Shown one piece after another: positions 26,337-33,900 of a DNA stretch of 64,000 nucleotides. The DNA is from an uncultured Eubacteriales bacterium. Lineage in GTDB: Bacteria; Bacillota; Clostridia; Oscillospirales; CAG-272. The notes below the pieces were generated by a model. It had not been told where the DNA came from. It saw only the letters and a program-made list of their open reading frames with translations, and made no database searches. The stretch's first letter is position 1. Every line of letters starts with the position of its first letter. The translations under genes and the position numbers were made by a program. The stretch spans positions 62,001-126,000 of the forward strand of contig CAOKER010000007.1 of assembly GCA_948467545.1 (NCBI GenBank). Reading direction: 5' to 3'.

Positions 26337-26894
26337 ATGAAAAAATTGGTGAGCGTCATAGAGATTCTTTCAATGGTCATGGTTGTGTTTGTGGTTGCCA
26401 CTATATTATATCCACAACCTATACTACTTTTTGTATTATCACAATCCTATAAATGGGCGTACAATATAGAGGATTTTGACGAATATCATGAAGACCTTTT
26501 GACTGTCGCCAATTTTTGCCGTGATTTCTTTGAAGACGGGCAAAATGTTCGATATGACTCTCTTAGTGATAAGCGTAGTTATATTTTTTATGAGAGTGCT
26601 TATAAAGACAGGGAATGTTCTTTGTTATACGACGATGAAGCAATTCCTCTTCCGGAGGAGGTACAAAAAGCTGCTGAGAGGATTGACGGGGCTTTTGACG
26701 ATCCGGACGCAGTTCTTTACACAATTGACTATTACGATGGAAGAATAAGCTTTACAACTTTTAACGGCCAATATGCGCTTGTATACTCGTTTGATGATAA
26801 AAAACCGACTTTTTTATTGATCCCGGAGGAAGAAAATAATATATATGTAAAAAAGATTGAGAAGTATTGGTATAATGTCGTGAGAAAGCCGTGA
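26337..26894 (+). CDS. Unknown membrane-anchored protein
   Basis: A 185-residue protein with an N-terminal hydrophobic helix pair (IEILSMVMVVFVVATILYP and the PILLFVLSQ stretch) and an acidic outer domain of about 140 residues. ATG 26337 is chosen because TTGGAG lies 8 nt upstream. No family recognised. As the last gene of the sigma-led operon it could be an immunity or release factor, but nothing in the sequence proves this. Confidence 0.6.
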   Translation: MKKLVSVIEILSMVMVVFVVATILYPQPILLFVLSQSYKWAYNIEDFDEYHEDLLTVANFCRDFFEDGQNVRYDSLSDKRSYIFYESAYKDRECSLLYDDEAIPLPEEVQKAAERIDGAFDDPDAVLYTIDYYDGRISFTTFNGQYALVYSFDDKKPTFLLIPEEENNIYVKKIEKYWYNVVRKP

Positions 26895-26909
26895 TAAAAA
26901 CAAGCCGAC

Positions 26910-27572
26910 TTAATATCCGAGGCTTGCAAGCCACTGCATAAGCTCCGTTTCGGATACTCCTGAGGAAAATCTTATACCGTCGAGCCACATTCCGGTTCCA
27001 GCAGTTTCTCTTAGCAGTGAGTCGCTTTTGCCGACTCCGGAGCTTGCGGAAGTGCAAAACGGAATCACGGTTTTTCCTGTAAAGTCATTTGCCTTAATAA
27101 AGCTGTCAACAGGCCATGCGGCAATTCCCCACCATATAGGATATCCTATAAATACTGTGTCGTAAGCGTTAAAGTTCTCGGCAGTCGAAGCTTTGAGAAT
27201 GACATTTCTTTCTGCCGGATTGTCGTGTTCATAAGATACTCGGCTGTTTTTATCTGTCCAATCCAAATCTTCCTCACTGTAGATTTTTTCGGGGATAATC
27301 TCGAATAAGTCTCCGCCTGTTGCAGAAGCAACGTATTCGGCGATTTTTCTTGTGTTTCCTGTAGCGGAGAAGTAAACGACAAGTGTCTTTCTGTATGCAT
27401 TTTGTGTTGTATTGTTCGGAGAGCTTTGCTCCGGGCTGTTATCCTTGTCTTCAATTTGCAAGGTATTCGTAATGCCGGAAGTGATTCCGGCATTTTCATT
27501 TACCTGACTGCTGCAGGATACAGACGCAAGTACGAAAAAAATATTTAAGATAATTATTGAAATCTTTTTCAT
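26910..27572 (-). CDS. Flavodoxin-like lipoprotein
   Basis: A 220-residue protein. The N-terminus is a signal peptide ending LASVSCSS, so the Cys at about residue 20 probably becomes lipidated. A linker rich in Ser, Asn and Gln follows, then a flavodoxin domain with the FMN phosphate loop YFSATGNTRKIA and the isoalloxazine loops YPIWWG and CTSASSG. It would be an FMN redox protein on the outer face of the membrane. It ends the five-gene minus-strand redox operon. GAAAGGAAAA precedes the start. Confidence 0.85.
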   Translation of the reverse strand: MKKISIIILNIFFVLASVSCSSQVNENAGITSGITNTLQIEDKDNSPEQSSPNNTTQNAYRKTLVVYFSATGNTRKIAEYVASATGGDLFEIIPEKIYSEEDLDWTDKNSRVSYEHDNPAERNVILKASTAENFNAYDTVFIGYPIWWGIAAWPVDSFIKANDFTGKTVIPFCTSASSGVGKSDSLLRETAGTGMWLDGIRFSSGVSETELMQWLASLGY

Positions 27573-27679
27573 TGAACCGATTTTCCTTTCTATATTTTTT
27601 CGATTTTCTGTTGTCGTTTTAACGCATTAAAAGTGTATTAACTACTTAATATTTATATAAACTTTTTTATACCTGTATT

Positions 27680-28216
27680 TTAAACGTTCATTCCCATTTG
27701 GTATGCTTCGTTATATGCTGAGGTATTTTTTATTTCGCCTGCCTTCCAGGCCCCTACACCATATATTATACCGGCTTCTTTCGAGCCGGGCAGACAATCT
27801 TCTGTAAAGCCCCTGAGAGATTCTATTGTACGTTTCATATTCGATTTTTCGGTGTCCGCGGCCGTAACAATAAAGTAAAAATCTTTGTCTTTAATCTCTG
27901 TATACCTGGGTACTGTACGGTCAATAAAGGTTTTCATCTGCCCGTCCATGGTATAGAAATATACAGGTGTTGCCATAACGATTACGTCGGAGGCGATCAT
28001 TTTTTCGAGAATTTCTGCCATATCGTCTTTCTGAACGCACTTATGTACGGAGTTGCATACGCCGCATCCGCGGCAATAGCCAATATTTTTAGATGACAGA
28101 AAAATTTTTTCAACTTTGTGTCCGCTTTCGGCTGCGCCTGCTGCAAATCGGTCGCACAATATATCTGAATTTCCGTTTTTTCTGGGACTTGCCGAAATAA
28201 TCAATATATTTTTCAT
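27680..28216 (-). CDS. NADPH-dependent FMN reductase family flavoprotein
   Basis: A 178-residue flavodoxin-like protein: ILIISASPRKNGNSD (FMN phosphate loop), a Cys cluster CRGCGVCNSVHKC, and ATPVYFYTMDGQMKTFIDR. This is the NADPH-dependent FMN reductase/iron-sulfur flavoprotein type common in anaerobes, which passes electrons to quinones, metals or oxygen. The four Cys could bind a cluster or be redox-active. It is 4 bp after the carboxymuconolactone decarboxylase-like gene, so co-transcribed. Confidence 0.85.
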   Translation of the reverse strand: MKNILIISASPRKNGNSDILCDRFAAGAAESGHKVEKIFLSSKNIGYCRGCGVCNSVHKCVQKDDMAEILEKMIASDVIVMATPVYFYTMDGQMKTFIDRTVPRYTEIKDKDFYFIVTAADTEKSNMKRTIESLRGFTEDCLPGSKEAGIIYGVGAWKAGEIKNTSAYNEAYQMGMNV

Positions 28217-28220
28217 TTTA

Positions 28221-28544
28221 TTATTGCTCCTTCCATATTTCTTTTGCCATGCGCATCGCAGTCCATGCCTTCGGCCATCCTGCGTAAAAGGCTGTATGTG
28301 TCAATATCTCGGATATTTCTTCTTTTGTCACGCCGTGATTTTTTGCATTCAGCAAATGAAACTTCAAAGAATTATCCAAAATTCCGCTTGCCATCAATGC
28401 CGTTACTGTAATTATACTTCTGTCTCTTGCAGACAGCTTTTCTTCTCTTGCCCAAACCTCGCCAAAAAGTATCTCGTCATTTAACTGTGCAAACTTTGGA
28501 GCAAATTCTCCAAGCTCATCTCTTCCGGCTGTTACTTTTGTCAT
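28221..28544 (-). CDS. Carboxymuconolactone decarboxylase family protein
   Basis: A 107-residue all-helical protein with the family patterns LSARDRSIITVTAL, LKFHLLNAKNHGVTKEEI and AFYAGWPKAW. There is no CxxC, so it is not an AhpD-type peroxidase partner; the likely use is a small-molecule decarboxylase or redox accessory. It sits between the cupin and the flavoprotein. This trio with LysR control is a common module in Clostridia and Bacteroidetes. Confidence 0.88.
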   Translation of the reverse strand: MTKVTAGRDELGEFAPKFAQLNDEILFGEVWAREEKLSARDRSIITVTALMASGILDNSLKFHLLNAKNHGVTKEEISEILTHTAFYAGWPKAWTAMRMAKEIWKEQ

Positions 28545-28570
28545 TTTAAATCCTCCAGATAATCATTGTT

Positions 28571-28978
28571 TTATAGTTTATTATATTCTTCGTCTGCAAC
28601 GGCTTCGCACCACTCGGTTCTGCAATTTTCGCCGGGAACTTCAACAGCTAAGTGTTGAAACCATGAATTTGCAGACGCCCCGTGCCAGTGCTTTACACCT
28701 GCAGGGATATTGACTATATCGCCGGGTTTTAGTTTTATTGCCGGTTTGTTCCATTCCCGATACCACCCGTTACCTGCAGTTACAATAAGTATTTGTCCGC
28801 CGGCTTTTTCTGCATGATGAATATGCCAGTTATTGCGGCATCCGGGTTCAAATGTTACATTTCCTATTATGACTTGTTTATTTGAAAGCATATTTAGATA
28901 GCTCTGTCCGATAAAATACTTTGCAAAAGCTTTATTTTCTTTTCCGGCGGCAAATACGCTTATTTCTTTTAGGTCCAT
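28571..28978 (-). CDS. Cupin domain protein
   Basis: A 135-residue single cupin barrel. Metal-ligand motifs: NWHIHHAEKAGGQILI (first His cluster) and PAGVKHWHGASANSWFQHLA (second). It probably binds a divalent metal. It is 12 bp after the flavodoxin gene and 26 bp before the decarboxylase-like gene in the same operon. Substrate unknown. Confidence 0.88.
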   Translation of the reverse strand: MDLKEISVFAAGKENKAFAKYFIGQSYLNMLSNKQVIIGNVTFEPGCRNNWHIHHAEKAGGQILIVTAGNGWYREWNKPAIKLKPGDIVNIPAGVKHWHGASANSWFQHLAVEVPGENCRTEWCEAVADEEYNKL

Positions 28979-28990
28979 ATTGAAATCCTC

Positions 28991-29494
28991 CTAAATCCAT
29001 TTTTCAATATCTTTTCTTGAACGGTATACGTTTCCGCCTTGAATTGCAAGTCCTTTTTCAACTTTTGCCAAAGGACATAGACGTTTAATATCGCTTATAC
29101 TGCTTCCCAGACCGCTGCCCTCGTGGGTACAAAACGGCTTTATTGTTTTTTTACTGAAATCAAAATGTTCGAGAAAAGTAAATACCGCCATAGGCATTGT
29201 ACTCCAATAGTTTGGATATCCGAGGTAAATAACATCGTATTCATTCAGATTTTTCGGATAAAATTTTAAATTCGGACGAGCATTATTCTGTTGGTCATAC
29301 TGCGCTTGAGCAATACATTCATTGTAGATTTCCGAATATGGAATTTCCTGTTCGATTTTAAAGGTGTCAGCGCCCGTAAGCTCGGCAATCATGCCGGCTG
29401 CCGTTTCTGTATTTCCGATTTCCAAAGTTTTAATCGAGCCGTTTACATAGTTTTCACCTGAGCGTGAATAAAATGCTATTAATTTATTCGTCAT
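28991..29494 (-). CDS. Flavodoxin
   Basis: A 167-residue cytoplasmic flavodoxin without signal peptide. FYSRSGENYVNG forms the FMN phosphate loop, and GYPNYWSTMP plus CTHEGSGLGSS form the ring-binding loops. It is the first gene of the minus-strand redox operon and is divergent from the LysR regulator, whose candidate operator lies in between. The paralogue at 26910 is the membrane-anchored version. Confidence 0.88.
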   Translation of the reverse strand: MTNKLIAFYSRSGENYVNGSIKTLEIGNTETAAGMIAELTGADTFKIEQEIPYSEIYNECIAQAQYDQQNNARPNLKFYPKNLNEYDVIYLGYPNYWSTMPMAVFTFLEHFDFSKKTIKPFCTHEGSGLGSSISDIKRLCPLAKVEKGLAIQGGNVYRSRKDIEKWI

Positions 29495-29629
29495 ATAACC
29501 CCTCCTTTCTTTTTCAGCTCATAACATATTTTTCAGTTGACACGCATTCTTTTTAATTTTCCTGTTAAATTACCGATTTTAATTAGTTAAACGGAATTCG
29601 ATAACCGTAAAACTTTATGATTATTATAG

Positions 29630-29648
29630 CATGTGCTCTCTTGACATG
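29630..29648. promoter_or_regulatory. Candidate LysR operator
   Basis: An interrupted palindrome CATGT-N9-ACATG lies between the divergent flavodoxin and LysR genes and overlaps the -35 box of the LysR promoter. This fits a T-N11-A type autoregulatory site. Confidence 0.4.
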
Positions 29649-29669
29649 GAATCTCCGTTATGTTATTAT
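29641..29669 (+). promoter_or_regulatory. Sigma-A promoter of the LysR gene
   Basis: TTGACA (29641-29646) and TATTAT (29664-29669) have a 17-bp spacer, 40 bp before the LysR start. Confidence 0.65.
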
Positions 29670-29708
29670 TGTATTAACTTGAAGTTTATATAAATTGTGA
29701 GGAGAAGC

Positions 29709-30605
29709 ATGTACAATCCTGTTCTTGATACGTTTATATGTGTGGCTGACTGCGGAAGCTTTACTAAAGCATCGGAACGTCTGTATATTTCACCGACTGC
29801 TGTTATGAAGCAGATTAACTCACTCGAAAATCACCTTAAATTGAAGCTGCTGGAGAGAAAATCATCCGGGGTACAACTGACATCTGCCGGAAAGATGATT
29901 TATCGTGACGCAAAGTTCATGATCAATTATTCGAAAAAATCAATTGCTGAGGCATTTAATTCGGTGCATGCTAAAGATACAACATTTTGTGTCGGCACAT
30001 CCTTATTGAATCCTGCAAAACCTTTTATGGATTTGTGGTATCGAGTAAATCAAAGCTTTCCCGATTACAAGCTTCATCTTGTTCCTTTTGAGGATAACCA
30101 TGAGGGAATTTTATCGGAAATAAAAAAACTGGGTGAAAAATTTGATTTTCTTATTGGTGTCTGCGACTCAAAATCATGGCTTGCGTTGTGTGGATTTTTG
30201 CAGCTTGGCACTTATAAAAAGATGATAGCGGTATCAAGGGAACATCATCTCGCATCTAAAAGCATTGTTAATTTAGAGGATTTATACGGAGAAACACTGA
30301 TGATGGTTTGCCGCGGAGATTCCGGCGTAAATGATTTTATTCGCAATGATCTTGAAAAGAATCATCCTCAGATTAATATAGAAGATACTCCTCAGTTTTA
30401 TGATTTATCTGTATTTAACCGCTGTGCGGAAACAGGAAATGTTCTTCTAACAATTGAGTGCTGGAGGGAGGTTCATCCGGGGCTTGTTTCGGTTCCCGTA
30501 AAGTGGGATTACTGTATACCGTACGGCGTACTTTACAGCAATGACGCGCCGGATGATGTGCTTCGCTTTGTCAATGCGGCGGAAAATATAATGCATAAAA
30601 CTTGA
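29709..30605 (+). CDS. LysR family transcriptional regulator
   Basis: A regulator of about 298 residues with an N-terminal winged helix-turn-helix (CGSFTKASERLYISPTAVM) and a periplasmic-binding-protein-like effector domain. ATG 29709 follows AGGAG closely; GTG 29697 is the alternative start. It is divergent from the flavodoxin/cupin operon (26910-29494), which it probably controls; the palindrome at 29630 is the candidate site. The inducer is not known; redox stress is a guess from the target genes. Confidence 0.9.
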   Translation: MYNPVLDTFICVADCGSFTKASERLYISPTAVMKQINSLENHLKLKLLERKSSGVQLTSAGKMIYRDAKFMINYSKKSIAEAFNSVHAKDTTFCVGTSLLNPAKPFMDLWYRVNQSFPDYKLHLVPFEDNHEGILSEIKKLGEKFDFLIGVCDSKSWLALCGFLQLGTYKKMIAVSREHHLASKSIVNLEDLYGETLMMVCRGDSGVNDFIRNDLEKNHPQINIEDTPQFYDLSVFNRCAETGNVLLTIECWREVHPGLVSVPVKWDYCIPYGVLYSNDAPDDVLRFVNAAENIMHKT

Positions 30606-30666
30606 AATATAAATATATTCTTCGTTTTCGGATTTTAAATTTTTATATTGGATATAATTCACCGGT

Positions 30667-30717
30667 AACAGATTGTTTTACTCTAAAAGCAGTAAATACA
30701 ATCTGTTTTATTTTTTT
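30667..30717 (+). terminator. Intrinsic terminator after LysR gene
   Basis: AACAGATTGT (30667-30676) pairs with ACAATCTGTT (30698-30707), followed by TTATTTTTTT. Confidence 0.8.
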
Positions 30718-30758
30718 AGATATTTGATTTGGGTAATTATAAAATAATTTATTTGATG

Positions 30759-30789
30759 TTTACAAATTTAAAAAATAATCATCTTTATT
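30759..30789 (+). promoter_or_regulatory. Candidate group-5 sigma promoter of the RHS toxin gene
   Basis: TTTACA (30759-30764, within GTTTACAAA) is followed after 18 bp by CTTTATT (30783-30789). No sigma-A -10 box lies at 17 bp. The extended -35 box is identical to that of the sigma operon at 19896. Confidence 0.5.
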
Positions 30790-30951
30790 AAATAGAACGA
30801 ATTTGAAAGAAGAGCTCGAAGAAAAGGAAAAAGGTTCTGAAAGATAAACTTCCGGACAACGTTCTCGTAAATATAGACTTGCAGTGAAAATACCTCACAT
30901 AAAGAAAAACGAACAAGTCTTAAATTGCTATTGAAAGGTATGGTTATAAAA

Positions 30952-33900
30952 ATGGAAGAGAAAAAAACAAAAGAAATCGAAAACGATATAAAACTGTCGG
31001 AGAAAAAAGAAGCGCATCAGGTAAAAGAGAAGAAAAATATGCGCGGAAAAAACCGAAAGATATATCGGATGAGCGACGGAAGCGAACGCGCAGTATTTTA
31101 CGGCGCTTCCATACACGAATTAAACGAAGAAACCGGATGCTATGAAGAAGCAGGAAATGCTATTACTGCAGATTCGGACGGAAAGCATGCGCATGGAGAA
31201 AACCGCCTGCTTAAGGTTGACTTTAACTGCGCAAAGGACAACGATGAGCTTTTTGAGATTGAAAGCAGAGGACATAAAATTACAGTGTCATCTGTCAAAC
31301 CAAAAGTAAAAAAATTAAATGATGTATATGGAGCAGAGGGAGAACTTCTGCAAAGAATAAATCCCGGAAAGAAGCCTCAGGATGTGATTTCTTTTGAGGG
31401 ACGAAATAAAGGAGAGACTTACGAATACTATTTGGAAAACAGCAGGCTTAAGGAAAATATCATAATCACCGAAAAAGCAGAATCATACAGATATTCGTTC
31501 AAGCTAAAAACGACTAACCTGAGTTATGAATATACAGAAAAAGACAGAAGGATATACTTTAAGGATACAGAAACTAACGAACTGATATTTACAATACCGG
31601 CACCGTATATGTACGATGCAAAAGGCGCTGAATCGGAAAACGTATGTTATGAAATAAAAGCTGGTGAGAACGGAGAAATGCGGCTGTCGGTAATCGCAGA
31701 CTGCGGGTGGATAAATTCGGATGAACGTGTATTTCCGGTTACTGTAGATCCTCAGATTGATGTAAATGAGGATGAAAGTATTGTTATACATCCGTGGGCA
31801 AACGGTACGGTCGGTGAAAGCGGACAAAGTTATGTAGGAGTACAAGAAGGTACAGTCAAGAGAGCGTATGTAGCAATAAATAAGCCGGAGCTTCCGGGCA
31901 ATCCGCTGATTAAGAAAGTGTGGCTCAAGCTTTACAGCGACATTGCAGTTTCCGGAAGTACAGACCCGCTTGTAGGGCTTTACAGAGTAACCGGAGATCT
32001 TACCGTTGGACAATGCACGCCCGAAAACAGTACGGATATGATCGATTATGCTCATATAAGCGGCTACATTGATGATGATTCGAAACATGTATATACGTTT
32101 GATATAACTTCAGTATATGACAGTTTTGAAAAAGAGGACGCCGAGCAAATTACGCTTGTGGTTAAACTGATTGATGAAAGTGTTACCAATTCGTATTTTT
32201 CACGTATTAACATGAGAAGAGCGGGATATATTCCCGAGATGATAGTCGATTATGAGAAAAATGATGTTTTTGCAGATTCTCACGATAGCGACAGCTTTCG
32301 TATCGGAAGTATCGGAAGGGAAAACGTCGATTTGCTGTGCGGGAACGTAACTCTTACACTGAATGATTTTGTATGGTCGGGAAACAGAATGCCGGTCACA
32401 CTGCGGCATATGTATAACAGCATATATGCAGAGTACGATTATACCGCAAACAGCGCCGCAGATATAGAGGAAGCGGATTACAGTCTCATGAAGCTCGGAA
32501 AGGGCTGGAAACTGAACATTATGCAAAGCGTGATTGAATCTGTCTTCCAGCTTGACGGAACAACATATGACGGCTACATGTTTTCGGACGAATACGGAAA
32601 GAAAACATATCTTGTTGAGAGAAGCGAAGACCGCTGCGAAGGAAACTGCGAAAACGGCGAATATACATACGAGGATTATTACCAAAGCGGAATTCTGTAT
32701 GAGCCGACATGCCGCAAGCTTCTTTACGGAACAGATATATACAAATTCGATTCATCGGGCAGGCTGATATCCAAAACCGATTCATACGGAAATACGATGA
32801 GCATAACATATACGCTCGGAAAAATCACATCGGTGACTGACGGAGCGGGCAGGGAGTTTGAATTTACATACTCCGGAGATTATCTCAGTATGATAACGGC
32901 GCCGGACGGAAACAGTATAAGATATACATATCTTGCAGGTCTTCTTATCAGGATAAACTACAGTGACGGAAGCTGTCTGAGACTTGGAGAAGATTTTAAT
33001 TCCTTGATTGGCAGTTTGGCTGTGGCAGATAAAAACGGCCGTGTTATTGAGAACTGCACAAATATTTATACCGGAAAAAATATTACGGAGGTCAGATGCT
33101 ACGGATCCGATGGAAATGAATTAAAACTCGGAAAAGTTAAAAAATATGTCAGGTCTTTTGCAGCGAACACAGTGACAGTGACGGAAACATATCCGGCAGA
33201 CGCGGATTTGTGCGAAACGGAAGATATCGTAAATACAACGGTATATAAGTATGATGACGACGGAAAACAAATCGGAAAGTACGAAAAAGAATTTGCGGGA
33301 AGCTGTCATAATTATCTTGCCGGACATTGTTTTGAGAGCCTTGACTCATGGACGGCAGAGGCAGTAAATACAGTAGACAGTATTCTTGTACACTGCAGGG
33401 AAACCGATAACTCAAAATTCGGAGATTATGTTCTTCGTATGCAGACATGGGAAGAGAACTCCACTGCAAACGGGGTGTATCAAACGGTGACGCTTCCGGC
33501 AGGTACATACACAGTTTCTGCATATCTCCGTTTGATGAATATGTCGGGAAATCCGAGCGTATATGTACGTGTTACGTCATCTGACGGAACAACACTTGCG
33601 GAAAGTGAACATCTGAATAAGAAGTATTCAGATTATATGCGCGTATCGGAGGTATTTACACTTACGCAAAGCACAAGTGTAACAGTGCATATACTTATGG
33701 ATGGAAAAGGAACCGCATATGCCGACGCCGTACAGCTTGAAAAGGGAGCATGTGCCGGAGAATATAACCTGATAGAGAACGCCGGATTTGAAAACGGACT
33801 GGTATCATGGGTTAAAACAGCTAATTGCAAACTTGACGCTAATACGGGAATAAAACAGTCATACAGCCGTAAAATTAACGGAGATATTATTGCTCATTCA

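Larger units (their letters stand above)
30606..30951. other. 346-bp gap before the RHS gene
   Basis: It contains the LysR terminator (30667-30717) and the TTTACA-type promoter (30759-30789), then an A-rich leader of about 155 nt. No additional gene is visible. Confidence 0.6.

Noticed and set aside
30925..30951. Longer RHS start at TTG 30925 or ATG 30940
   Set aside because: The GAAAGG ribosome site overlaps or touches these codons; ATG 30952 has usable spacing.
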